Assembly (NCBI GenBank): GCA_003509545.1
Contig: DOLC01000070.1
Span: 1 to 24,203 of the forward strand
Direction: 5' to 3'
DNA from: Peptococcaceae bacterium
Lineage (GTDB): Bacteria > Bacillota > DSM-521 > Neomoorellales > Neomoorellaceae
Length of the DNA stretch: 24,203 nucleotides
In this document: positions 17,056 to 24,060 of the stretch, piece after piece
Numbering within the stretch: position 1 is the first letter of the stretch
Layout of the letters: each line of letters starts with the position of its first letter
Position numbers and translations under genes: made by a program
Notes under the pieces: generated by a model
What the model was told of the DNA's origin: nothing
Database searches by the model: none
Seen by the model: only the letters and a program-made list of their open reading frames with translations

Positions 17056-17955
17056 TTAGCCTCCCAGTTCTCTTGTCACCGTCTGTATCAGCTTTTCCAT
17101 GTCTTCTTCCGACAACTCTCCTTTTTGCGCCGAGGGAAGTTCGATTACCGTGATCCCATGCGCCCTGGCCAGCTCGAGGTTGTTGGACCCATATTCACGG
17201 TCCAAAATGAGAAACTTTTTGGTATAGGTTCCCAGGAAACGCGGCTCGGCGGCAGTGTTTAGCTGGTCAATGCCTTCCTTACTTAGAGCCTTGTTCCCAC
17301 TTTTCACTTCGGCGATGCCTACACGGTTACCGCAGCGCAGCACGAGATCAATTTCAAGTGCGTTCGTGGGTTTCACGGAGGTCTTTATTTGGTCAAGCTT
17401 TTGTTGCAATACCCCGGCCACCCTTTTTTCAAAATCATTCTTGAATTCACCTTCTGTATATTCTCCAAGGTGTACTCTCAAGTAAAGGTCAATGTTAAGC
17501 ACCGGCGGTACCTCGTCCACCCTTTCGAGCACTGGAGCACCATCAAAAAAGCGGTAATGGTATACTACGCTTTTCTTCCCCTCGCTCTGTACGTAAAGAA
17601 AAGGGCTAGAAAACTGCTCCGCCAGGCGGTAAGCCGCCAAGGCCATGGGCTTAGTGCCACCTGTAAGGTTAAAAATAATTTTGTCCGGAGACCAGTTTCT
17701 CTCCTTGATAACCATCTTAAGCTTGCTCTCGATATCTACCATATCGTAAGGGTGAACCTCTACAAGATCATCACTACCCTTAGTCTCTTCTTCACGCGCA
17801 GCCTTCACCGAAATACTGCAATCTCTGAGGACCGAGCGCAATCGTTCACTAACACCTTTAGTGCGCTCTGTACAAACAAAAACTGCGTGCTCGGGCTGTG
17901 CATGGAGCACCGCCAGCAAGTTTGGTACCGGTTGTTCACCGACAAGAGAAATCAT
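17056..17955 (-). CDS. card1: Card1/Can2-like CARF nuclease (PD-(D/E)XK)
   Basis: The protein is 299 aa from the ATG at 17955; a GTG 15 nt earlier is possible. Residues 1-130 form a CARF domain of the DUF1887/Card1 type: it opens ISLVGEQPVPNLLAVL and has the ligand-loop motif NLTGGTKPM at 96-104. The C-terminal half carries a PD-(D/E)XK nuclease: helix Glu176 (FEKRV), Asp203 (EIDLVLRCG), then Glu216-Val-Lys218 (AEVKSG). Known relatives are activated by cyclic tetra-adenylate to cut ssDNA and/or RNA or to nick DNA. It would be the main effector of the Cas10 signal here. It is shorter than Treponema Card1 as I recall it (about 370 aa), suggesting a compact linker. Confidence 0.85.
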   Translation of the reverse strand: MISLVGEQPVPNLLAVLHAQPEHAVFVCTERTKGVSERLRSVLRDCSISVKAAREEETKGSDDLVEVHPYDMVDIESKLKMVIKERNWSPDKIIFNLTGGTKPMALAAYRLAEQFSSPFLYVQSEGKKSVVYHYRFFDGAPVLERVDEVPPVLNIDLYLRVHLGEYTEGEFKNDFEKRVAGVLQQKLDQIKTSVKPTNALEIDLVLRCGNRVGIAEVKSGNKALSKEGIDQLNTAAEPRFLGTYTKKFLILDREYGSNNLELARAHGITVIELPSAQKGELSEEDMEKLIQTVTRELGG

Positions 17956-18046
17956 TACCGTCCCGCCCACGGCCTCTCTTCCCTCCCTGCTTTTTCACTC
18001 CTTGTACCCCTAATGGCTGCGAATTGCCAAAGTTTAAACCCCCGCC

Positions 18047-18937
18047 TCACCCTTCCAATTCCGCCAGAGCGAAATAGGGCGCGAATTCGGCGATCAGTAC
18101 GTTGCGGTCCACGCTGCCCTCTGGGTAGTCAAGCCACTCCCTGAGCTTTTCATAAACGTTGCGGAGCTGGTTGGCTACGGTCTGTTCGCTCTTGCCCAGG
18201 GCTTTAGCGATACTGGCATTGTCGAGGCCCCGGCAGGCCAACCGGACCACTTCCCGCTCCGCGCCGGTCAGCCAGTGCCGGATGAACTCCCGCTGTCGCC
18301 TGCGGCGCGCATTCCGGTTTAACCGCTCGTACCAGGCCACCACCTCTTCCGGGTCATCTAGCTCCGCCACCGTCCGCATGAGTGTGCCGGCCTCAGCCCA
18401 GCGCAGCACTGGTACCGGAACCAGCCAAACCCTGTCGCCAGGCGAAAGGTGCAGCCTGCGGTCCGCTCCAGGATGCCACCCCTCGGTAACCAGGTGCCAG
18501 GCGCAGTCTTCGGGGCCAAACAGTAGTTGGGCCACCACCATAGCCATAATGCCCATTACCTTGCGGCCGCCGGAAAGGCACAGGTGGACAATGCGACCCT
18601 CCTGCCTCGTACGGCGCACGACACCATAAAGGGTCCGCAAAAGGGAACGCAAGTCATCTGGGCCATAGAAATCCTCCGTCCGCCCTTCCGGCGAAGTTAC
18701 GGGAACAGGTCGGAGTTCGATGCCCGGGTAGAAGTTGCCCGCAAACTCGCAGGCTATGGTGTCTAGGGCCTGGCGCACCCCGGGATTCTCGGTATATATT
18801 ACTATAACTTCGTCCACCGGCCTGCCCCTTGCCAACAGGCAATCCAAGGTGATAGTGACCACCTGGGGTTCCAGCCCCAGGGTGGCAATAAGGCTGTCAC
18901 GGTTTCGTCCTTGTCTTGGTGTTGTCGGTATTTTCAT
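18047..18937 (-). CDS. CARF domain fused to LuxR-type HTH (putative cOA-responsive regulator)
   Basis: The protein is 296 aa from the ATG at 18937 (AAGGA 13 nt upstream). The frame stays open to 19150, but that extension has no ribosome site and spans the promoter/operator region. Residues about 10-170 are a CARF-type domain of the NE0113/Csx14 group: RDSLIATLGLEPQVVTITLD, EVIVIYTENPGVRQAL, and the loop LCLSGGRKVMGIMAM. A basic helix (NRNARRRRQREF) leads to a LuxR/GerE-type HTH, LTGAEREVVRLACRGLDNAS then IAKALGKSEQTVANQLRNVY. Some CARF proteins of this group may also degrade the ligand. It is the first gene of the island, placed to control the whole operon; an autoregulated sensor of cyclic oligoadenylate is inferred. 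Confidence 0.82.
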   Translation of the reverse strand: MKIPTTPRQGRNRDSLIATLGLEPQVVTITLDCLLARGRPVDEVIVIYTENPGVRQALDTIACEFAGNFYPGIELRPVPVTSPEGRTEDFYGPDDLRSLLRTLYGVVRRTRQEGRIVHLCLSGGRKVMGIMAMVVAQLLFGPEDCAWHLVTEGWHPGADRRLHLSPGDRVWLVPVPVLRWAEAGTLMRTVAELDDPEEVVAWYERLNRNARRRRQREFIRHWLTGAEREVVRLACRGLDNASIAKALGKSEQTVANQLRNVYEKLREWLDYPEGSVDRNVLIAEFAPYFALAELEG

Positions 18938-18984
18938 TTTGCTTTCATTGTCCTTCTGTGGGCTAAGCTGTAAAAGAGTTCTGT

Positions 18985-19004
18985 TTACCAGATTATTGTG
19001 GTAA
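18985..19004. promoter_or_regulatory. candidate operator, 20-bp inverted repeat TTACCA-N8-TGGTAA
   Basis: TTACCA at 18985-18990 and TGGTAA at 18999-19004 form a perfect 6-bp inverted repeat with an 8-nt spacer. It lies 48-67 nt upstream of the CARF-LuxR start and just downstream of a candidate -10 (19011-19016), so it would overlap the transcription start. About 20 bp with dyad symmetry is the usual size of a site for a dimeric LuxR-type HTH. Binding by the adjacent regulator is inference. Confidence 0.45.
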
Positions 19005-19010
19005 TACGCT

Positions 19011-19041
19011 ACTATATGTTTAAGATAGCACAGGGCTGCAA
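19011..19041 (-). promoter_or_regulatory. weak candidate sigma-A promoter of the defence operon
   Basis: On the minus strand TTGCAG (19036-19041) and TATAGT (19011-19016) resemble -35 and -10 elements but are 19 nt apart, longer than the ideal 17. The region upstream (19042-19225) has no gene, and the operon's first start is at 18937. No better candidate was found, so this is tentative. Confidence 0.3.
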
Positions 19042-19225
19042 TCCACCAGTGAACAGCATAAGAGATCGCAAAGGAATTGCGGCCTACTGCTCGCCCAGGC
19101 GTTTTCCTTCTCCGCCCGAAATCGGTGGACACCTTTAACTCCCGCCCCAAATTCCTCCCGAAAAGAATTTCGACAAGTTACTGCCTTTTTCCTCCTCCCA
19201 AGGTAAAATATTCAACGATTTCCGT

Positions 19226-19333
19226 ATCGAGTAGGAGGAGAGCCGGCTAGCTCCCATCCTCTCACACCACCAGACATGCGGGTTTGCATCCGGCGGTTTC
19301 CCCAGCGTTACGATGGGACTGAAACTGGTCCCA
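19226..19333 (-). mobile_element. group II intron 3'-end relic (domains V and VI)
   Basis: Read on the minus strand, CGTAACGCTGGGGAAACCGC followed by a GGATGC...GCATGTCTGGTGG hairpin (about 19262-19299) looks like intron domain V. GGATGGGAGCTAGCCGGCTC and the terminal CCTACTCGAT (to 19226) look like domain VI and the intron 3' end. A further hairpin, TGGGAC-N8-GTCCCA, lies at 19314-19333. No reverse transcriptase/maturase gene is present and the 5' half is absent, so only the tail remains. The assignment is from recognition of the motif; a covariance-model search was not possible here. Confidence 0.6.
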
Positions 19334-19640
19334 ACCGTGTGATTACCAAGGCTTCCGGGCCTTGGAAAGACTGCCCGTCACCAGGCAAAGGAATACGGCA
19401 GGTGAGTTTGAGGTTCCCTTCCCTGTCCACTTCAGCCCTGGTGAACATGGCCCGCACCAGGGTTAGCTGCTGCTCCCGGGTCATTTCGGTGTCGAAGTTC
19501 GTGAGGGCGGCGAAGTATTCCATGATGTAGTCCAGGCCTGCCTGCTCGCCGGAGAGAAAGGTTAGCTGCTTGCATATTTCCTGCCGCTGCTTTTCGTTGA
19601 GCCTGATTTGGGCTTCCAGGGCTTTTTTTCTGTTCATCAA
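19308..19640 (-). pseudogene. C-terminal fragment resembling a large serine recombinase
   Basis: The open frame of 110 codons begins MMNRKKALEAQIRLNEKQRQ and is a heptad-like charged helix (about residues 4-50). It continues as MTREQQLTLVRAMFTRAEVD then REGNLKLTCRIPLP. That helix followed by a short strand is what the extreme C-terminus of large serine recombinases looks like. The catalytic serine domain and zinc-ribbon domain are missing, and a stop in a neighbouring frame (around 19667) suggests decay. The last 25 or so residues run over hairpins (CCAAGGC-N6-GCCTTGG at 19346-19365) and the intron relic, so they are probably not native. Stray coding of another helical protein is the alternative. 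Confidence 0.45.
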
Positions 19641-19796
19641 GGAAGGATTTGTCCCAGCCGCCGTCTAAGTGTAGAGCCAGCGGAAGTAGATGAACTGCCG
19701 GGCCGCCTCCGGGGAGGAGCCGCTGGCCTGGACGGCTGCAATGACTGCGGCTTCACCATTTTCACCACCAAGTTAACACCCATGCCGGGCACACAT

Positions 19797-19829
19797 GAGG
19801 AAAGCCCCGGATGTTCCGGGGCTTTCCTC
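19797..19829. terminator. strong hairpin at the end of the dodecin gene
   Basis: A perfect 14-bp stem (GAGGAAAGCCCCGG paired with CCGGGGCTTTCCTC) with a 5-nt loop overlaps the dodecin stop codon. There is no U-run after it on the minus strand, so it may act as an RNA-stabilising 3' end or a T-poor terminator. Its position at the end of the sporulation-side genes suggests it insulates them from the mobile-element debris. Confidence 0.65.
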
Positions 19830-20037
19830 AAATATCCCCTCCGCGGTCGGCATACACTATTTTTACGTTGGCCTTGAACTCCGTAAGTTTTCCGTTTTTC
19901 ACGTTGGCCGTTAGGTTGCATATTTCTACTCCCGAAATATTGGGGATTTCCTTGGCCGCCTCCGACACGGCCGCCTGGACGGCGTCCTTCCAATTGGACG
20001 GCGACTCTCCTACCAGCTCGGCAACCTTTACGGGCAT
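19828..20037 (-). CDS. dodecin family flavin-binding protein
   Basis: The protein is 69 aa from the ATG at 20037, preceded by GGGGGGAAAGGA; an ATG 45 nt upstream would add 15 residues unlike the family. The sequence PVKVAELVGESPSNWKDAVQ, then AAVSEAAKEIPNISGVEI, then NVKNGKLTEFKANVKIVYA, follows the beta-alpha-beta-beta dodecin fold, and the length matches (65-75 aa). Dodecins form dodecameric shells that store or buffer flavins. It lies 146 nt downstream of the sigF stop with a weak terminator between, so it is probably its own unit or expressed by read-through. Confidence 0.88.
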   Translation of the reverse strand: MPVKVAELVGESPSNWKDAVQAAVSEAAKEIPNISGVEICNLTANVKNGKLTEFKANVKIVYADRGGDI

Positions 20038-20130
20038 TCCTTTCCCCCCTTCGCTCCAGAAGTCCACATCAGTTCTAGGCATTATTATTTCCGCGCGGGG
20101 GAACGAGTATGTCCCGTCGCTGCGGTAGGT

Positions 20131-20151
20131 AAAAAAGAGGGCAGCGATGCC
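20131..20151 (-). terminator. weak Rho-independent terminator after sigF
   Basis: On the minus strand GGCA-TCGC-TGCC (20140-20151) forms a 4-bp stem with a tetraloop and is followed by CTC and six T (20131-20136). It sits 32 nt after the sigF stop. The short stem makes termination uncertain. Confidence 0.4.
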
Positions 20152-20183
20152 GGTTCTTCAGGCAAAATTTGGGGCAGGCGGCC

Positions 20184-20951
20184 TCAAGGCGAGCGCAGGA
20201 ACTCCCGGAGCCGCGCTAGGGCTTGGCGCTCGATACGGGAGATCTGCACCTGGGATAAACCCAACCTCTCGGCCACCTCGGTCTGGGTTTTGTCCTGAAA
20301 AAAACGCATGACAATCACCTTGCGGTGCTTTTCGGGCAGCTTCATCAAAACTTCCTTGAGGGCTATTTTATCCAACCACACCGGTTCCTGTTCGTCCTCA
20401 TCGGTGAGCTGGTCTAAAACGTAAATAGGGTCACCGTCGTCCTGGTAAACCGTGTCATGGATGGAGCCCGGGGACTGGATGGCCTCCAGGGCGGCTACGA
20501 TTTCTTCTCGGGAAAGATTCAGAGCCTGGGCGATTTCGTTTATTCCCGGCTCCCTCCCCAGCTTCTTAGCGAGTTCATCCCGGGTGCGGTTGACCTTGAA
20601 GGCCGTCTCCTTTAGGGACCGGCTCACCTTCACCGAACTGTCGTCCCTTAGAAACCTTTTTATCTCTCCCAGGATCATGGGCACCGCATAGGTAGAAAAC
20701 TTGACCTTATAACTGAGATCGAATTTGTCAATGGCCTTAATTAGCCCGATGGTACCGATTTGAAATAGATCCTCCAATTCGTATCCCCTGTTTTCGAAAC
20801 GCTGTACGATGTTAAAGACCAGCTTCAGGTTGCAGTTGATCAGCCGTTCCCGGGCCACCTTGTCGCCGGCCTTGGCCCGTTCCAGGAGTTCCTGGGTTTC
20901 TTCTTCTGACAACAGGGGAAAGCGAGGTAAGTTCATCTCCGAAAGGCGCAA
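20184..20951 (-). CDS. sigF: RNA polymerase sigma-F factor (forespore)
   Basis: The protein is 255 aa from a TTG at 20951, just after a G-rich stretch; an ATG five codons later lacks a properly spaced ribosome site. Region 2 reads GYELEDLFQIGTIGLIKAID then FSTYAVPMILGEIKRFLRDD. Region 3 follows with VKVSRSLKETAFKVNRTRDE, and the region 4 helix-turn-helix is KTQTEVAERLGLSQVQISRI. These match the SigF/SigG group, and the place directly after spoIIAA-spoIIAB identifies SigF. It directs early forespore transcription and is held inactive by SpoIIAB until SpoIIAA is dephosphorylated. The gene starts 19 nt after spoIIAB. Confidence 0.96.
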   Translation of the reverse strand: MRLSEMNLPRFPLLSEEETQELLERAKAGDKVARERLINCNLKLVFNIVQRFENRGYELEDLFQIGTIGLIKAIDKFDLSYKVKFSTYAVPMILGEIKRFLRDDSSVKVSRSLKETAFKVNRTRDELAKKLGREPGINEIAQALNLSREEIVAALEAIQSPGSIHDTVYQDDGDPIYVLDQLTDEDEQEPVWLDKIALKEVLMKLPEKHRKVIVMRFFQDKTQTEVAERLGLSQVQISRIERQALARLREFLRSP

Positions 20952-20970
20952 TTCCCCCGCCCCCCGCCCT

Positions 20971-21423
20971 TCAAGATGCCGGAGTGGACGGACTGAGTTT
21001 CCGGCGCATAATTACCTTGGTGCCCCGGCCTTCTTCGGAAACAACTTCTACCTCATCCATGAAAGACTGCATGAAGGCAAAGCCCAAACCCATTCGTTCG
21101 GGATCGCTGGAATAAGCAGGCTGCATGGCCTGGGCTATATCGGCAATACCCTTGCCGTCGTCCTCCACGATTATTTCCAGGTCTTCCCGCGTCCGGCTCA
21201 CCTTGACCCGCACCCAACCCTGGGGTCCGCCGCCGTAACCGTGGATTACCGCGTTGGCCACTGCTTCGGAAACGGCCACTTTAATCTCTTCCAGTTCGTT
21301 TAGGGTTAAGTCGGTCTGGGCCACGAAGGCCGCCACGGCCACCCGCGCTAGGCCGACGTTCTCCGGGAGGCTCAGAAACTCCAAGCGCATGCTATTGGCC
21401 ACCTCGCCGTTACCTGGGGCCAC
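20971..21423 (-). CDS. spoIIAB: anti-sigma F factor and serine kinase SpoIIAB
   Basis: The protein is 150 aa from a GTG at 21423. The ribosome site GGGAGGTG lies within the end of spoIIAA; a later ATG (residue 12) matches the usual N-terminus and is an alternative. The GHKL ATPase boxes are visible: N box EIKVAVSEAVANAVIHGYGG, G1 EDDGKGI and G2 MGLGFAFM. SpoIIAB binds SigF in the ATP form and phosphorylates SpoIIAA, the partner-switching step of early sporulation. It starts 3 nt after the spoIIAA stop, so the two are likely translationally coupled. Confidence 0.96.
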   Translation of the reverse strand: MAPGNGEVANSMRLEFLSLPENVGLARVAVAAFVAQTDLTLNELEEIKVAVSEAVANAVIHGYGGGPQGWVRVKVSRTREDLEIIVEDDGKGIADIAQAMQPAYSSDPERMGLGFAFMQSFMDEVEVVSEEGRGTKVIMRRKLSPSTPAS

Positions 21424-21426
21424 CGC

Positions 21427-21771
21427 TTAAAACACCTCCCTGCCGGCAAACCCGTCGGGGTCCTCAGATACTATGTCTACCAGCTTGCTGATGCCGGAAA
21501 GCTCCAGGAGCCGCCGCACCTGGGGCTGGGGCCGGCATATAACGACCTTGCCCCCCTGGCGCGCCAGGCGGCGGTAGCGGCCCAAAATAACTCCTAGGCC
21601 GGAACTGTCCATGAAGGAAACCCCTTCCAGGTCCAGATACAGTATACGGGGGCGGGCGTGGTCCAGGCTGGCTTCCAGTTCCTGCCGCAGCCGGTCGGCA
21701 GTGCCTAAATCCAGCTCCCCCTTAATACGGGCCACCAGGGCCTGACCTTCCTGACTGAAGAACACCTGCAA
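21427..21771 (-). CDS. spoIIAA: anti-anti-sigma factor SpoIIAA (STAS domain)
   Basis: The protein is 114 aa from a TTG at 21771, preceded by AGGGGGG at 9 nt and close to the usual 116 aa. The open frame extends to 21846, but that stretch overlaps a sigma-H-type promoter and has no ribosome site. The STAS motif GVSFMDSSGLGVILGRYRRL contains the serine phosphorylated by SpoIIAB. Unphosphorylated SpoIIAA releases SigF from SpoIIAB. It is the first gene of the spoIIAA-spoIIAB-sigF operon. Confidence 0.95.
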   Translation of the reverse strand: MQVFFSQEGQALVARIKGELDLGTADRLRQELEASLDHARPRILYLDLEGVSFMDSSGLGVILGRYRRLARQGGKVVICRPQPQVRRLLELSGISKLVDIVSEDPDGFAGREVF

Positions 21772-21814
21772 AAGAAAAAACCCCCCTGCTCTCTTTTTGT
21801 ATTTCAGAAGGGTT

Positions 21815-21844
21815 AATTTCGCTAAAAGAAGGCCATTTTCCTGC
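21815..21844 (-). promoter_or_regulatory. sigma-H-type promoter of the spoIIA operon
   Basis: On the minus strand GCAGGAAAA (21836-21844), a 12-nt spacer and AGCGAAATT (21815-21823) match the sigma-H pattern RnAGGAwWW-N11-12-RnnGAATWW with one mismatch in the GAAT core. Sigma-H transcribes spoIIA in Bacillus subtilis. The predicted transcription start near 21808 lies about 37 nt before the TTG start at 21771. Confidence 0.7.
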
Positions 21845-21858
21845 AAAAATATGGTAAA

Positions 21859-23058
21859 TTATTGTCGAACAGCAAAGACTGCTCGGACGGCCCGCTTAAT
21901 AATCTGCTTCAAGCCTGCCCTGGGGATACTTTTCTCGGCCACCAGGTCCGTGCGGCCTATTTCCCGCCCTTCTTCCAGGATGATGATCTCTCCTACCTTC
22001 TGACCCTGAGCTATAGGAGCATCGATGACCTGCGGGAGGACGAGGCGGGTGGTGATAAGCCCTTCCTGCTTTGCCTTGCTCCGGGGCACCACGGCCCCGA
22101 CCTTGCCGCCGGCCAGAACCCTCAGCCGTTCTTCTCGTCCCTTATTGGTGGCCACCTCCGTTACTACTTCCCCCGGTCCGTAGATCTTTTTCCAGGCCCA
22201 CTGGCGGAAGGCCCAGTTATAAAGTTTCATGGATTCTGTGAAGTGTCCCTGGGGAGTCTCTACTCCCATGACTACGGCTATGAGGCGGAGGCCGTCCCTG
22301 TCTACCGTAGAAACCAGGTTTAGCCCGGCAGCTTCGGTATACCCCGTCTTGAAACCATCGGTTCCCGGGTACCAGTAAAGCATTTTATTGGTAGTATCCA
22401 GTATGGTTAAGGGGTCCTGGCGAAAGGTGTAGCGCTTGATGGAAGTCCACTCGAGAATCTTAGGATATTTGAGGGCATAACGTGCGACAAGGGCCATGTC
22501 ATAGGGAGTGGTATAGTGGTTCGGATCGTGCAGGCCGTGACAGTTGGTAAAATGGGTGTTCTTCAGGCCCAATTCCCGGGCTTTGGCATTCATGAGCTCC
22601 ACAAACGCTTCCTCTGTTCCGGCAATGTGCTCGGCCACGGCAACGCTGGCATCGTTGGCCGAGGCCACGGCCAGGGCGATGAGCATCTTTTCCAGGGGAA
22701 CTGTTTCTCCCTGCTCCAGGAACACCTCCGCCCCGCCGAAGCTTTCGGCCCTCTCGCTGGTAACTACCAGATCGTCCAGACTGGCCTCGCCCCGGGCCAC
22801 GGCGTCCATAGTCACTACCATGGTCATCAACTTGGTCATGCTGGCCGGATAACCCCTGTAATGGGCGTTCTGCTCCCACAAAATTTTGCCCGACTGAGGG
22901 TCCATGAGCACGGCGCCCTTAACGTTAAGCTTCAGGGCGGCGGTGCTTGCGCTGGCCTCCTCCACCGGCTCCCCTTCCAGAGCCTCGGCCCGTAAAAGGA
23001 CAGGCTGCCAGCCGAACAGAAAAACGGCAAGCAAAATCCATCCTATGATACTACGCAC
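21859..23058 (-). CDS. dacF: D-alanyl-D-alanine carboxypeptidase DacF
   Basis: The protein is 399 aa from a GTG at 23058 with AAGGGGGG 5 nt upstream. An N-terminal signal peptide (about 1-25, IIGWILLAVFLFG core) leads to a serine-type penicillin-binding domain: SxxK at Ser73-Lys76 (SMTK), SxN at 133-135 (SAN) and KTG at 237-239. A beta-rich C-terminal domain follows, ending in an amphipathic basic helix (GLKQIIKRAVRAVFAVRQ) that anchors such enzymes to the membrane. It removes the terminal D-Ala of peptidoglycan stem peptides. Its place before spoIIAA, as in Bacillus, supports dacF. No clear terminator separates it from spoIIAA, so read-through is likely. Confidence 0.95.
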   Translation of the reverse strand: MRSIIGWILLAVFLFGWQPVLLRAEALEGEPVEEASASTAALKLNVKGAVLMDPQSGKILWEQNAHYRGYPASMTKLMTMVVTMDAVARGEASLDDLVVTSERAESFGGAEVFLEQGETVPLEKMLIALAVASANDASVAVAEHIAGTEEAFVELMNAKARELGLKNTHFTNCHGLHDPNHYTTPYDMALVARYALKYPKILEWTSIKRYTFRQDPLTILDTTNKMLYWYPGTDGFKTGYTEAAGLNLVSTVDRDGLRLIAVVMGVETPQGHFTESMKLYNWAFRQWAWKKIYGPGEVVTEVATNKGREERLRVLAGGKVGAVVPRSKAKQEGLITTRLVLPQVIDAPIAQGQKVGEIIILEEGREIGRTDLVAEKSIPRAGLKQIIKRAVRAVFAVRQ

Positions 23059-23098
23059 GATATCCCCCCTTAGGCCAACCTCCCCTAAATTTAGATAT

Positions 23099-23986
23099 TC
23101 AGGCCCGGGGGTGAGTATGATTATAAATCTCCCTAATTTTTTTCTGGGTTAAATGGGTATAGATCTGGGTCGTACTGATATCCGCATGTCCCAGGAGCTC
23201 CTGGACGGAACGCAGGTCGGCGCCGTTTTCCAGCAAGTGGGTGGCAAAGGAGTGGCGCAGGGTATGGGGTGTTATGTTAAGAGGCAGCCCGGCCGCCCGG
23301 GCGTAGGCTTTGATGATTTTCCAACAACCCTGGCGCGACAACCTTTTGCCCTGTTGGTTGACGAAAAGGGCGGTTTCCTTCCTACCTTTAAGCAGCCGGC
23401 CCCGGCCCTGCTCCAGGTAGGCTTTGAGGTAGAAACAGGCCACCGGCCCAATGGGCACCACCCGTTCCCGGCTTCCCTTGCCCGTACATCTTACGTAACC
23501 CTCTTGTAAGTCTACCTGGTCTACGTTTAGGGATACCAGTTCCGAAACCCTAAGGCCGCTGGCGTAAAGCAATTCCAACATGGCCTTATCCCGCAGCCCA
23601 GCCGGCGTCTTGGTGCGGGGTTGGTTGAGAAGCATTTCCACTTCTTGAACAGTCAACACCCGAGGCAGCTTGCGGGCCTGGCGGGGAGATTCCATGGTGG
23701 CCGTGGGGTCGGTAGCCAACACTCCTTCCCGTACCAAAAACTGGTAAAACGAACGCAGGGCGGCCAGGTGCCGGCAGATGGTGGCCGGGGAACGGCCTTG
23801 CTGCTGGAGGCGGACCAAGTAGGCCACGATCAGGCCGCGGCCGGCTTCCTCCAGGGAAGTTACCCTGGCCTCGGCCAGGTAGTTGAGGTATTGTTCCAAA
23901 TCGCTGTGATAGGAAGCCAAAGTATTTTCGGCCAATCCGCGCTCCACGGCCAGATAATAAAGAAAATCGTCCAGCAGTTGCTGCAT
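23099..23986 (-). CDS. xerD: tyrosine recombinase XerD
   Basis: The protein is 295 aa from the ATG at 23986; a GTG three codons earlier (23995) follows GGAG and is an alternative. The N-terminal SAM-like domain (DFLYYLAVERGLAENTLASY) is followed by the catalytic domain: Arg in YASGLRVSELVSL, then HTLRHSFATHLLENGADLRS, then ELLGHADISTTQIYTH with the Tyr nucleophile. XerD with XerC resolves chromosome dimers at dif. XerD rather than XerC or a phage integrase is inferred from its place before dacF/spoIIA, as in Bacillus where ripX (xerD) lies close upstream. It ends 40 nt before dacF. Confidence 0.9.
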   Translation of the reverse strand: MQQLLDDFLYYLAVERGLAENTLASYHSDLEQYLNYLAEARVTSLEEAGRGLIVAYLVRLQQQGRSPATICRHLAALRSFYQFLVREGVLATDPTATMESPRQARKLPRVLTVQEVEMLLNQPRTKTPAGLRDKAMLELLYASGLRVSELVSLNVDQVDLQEGYVRCTGKGSRERVVPIGPVACFYLKAYLEQGRGRLLKGRKETALFVNQQGKRLSRQGCWKIIKAYARAAGLPLNITPHTLRHSFATHLLENGADLRSVQELLGHADISTTQIYTHLTQKKIREIYNHTHPRA

Positions 23987-24060
23987 GGGCCTCACCCGTC
24001 TCCAAAACTTTTACATTTAATTTCCACATTTGCTGGCAAACTCCTCCATTTACGCACCAT

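Noticed and set aside
18938..19150. N-terminal extension of the CARF-LuxR protein by 71 residues
   Set aside because: It has no ribosome site, unlike-family composition, and it contains the candidate promoter and operator.
19637..19993. Arginine/proline-rich minus-strand frame spanning the dodecin end and recombinase debris
   Set aside because: It is read in another frame through the dodecin gene and the 14-bp hairpin; low-complexity content suggests an artefact.
21865..21891. Hairpin CGAGCAG-N6-CTGTTCG at the end of dacF as a terminator
   Set aside because: It lies within the last dacF codons and is not followed by a T run, so termination is not supported.
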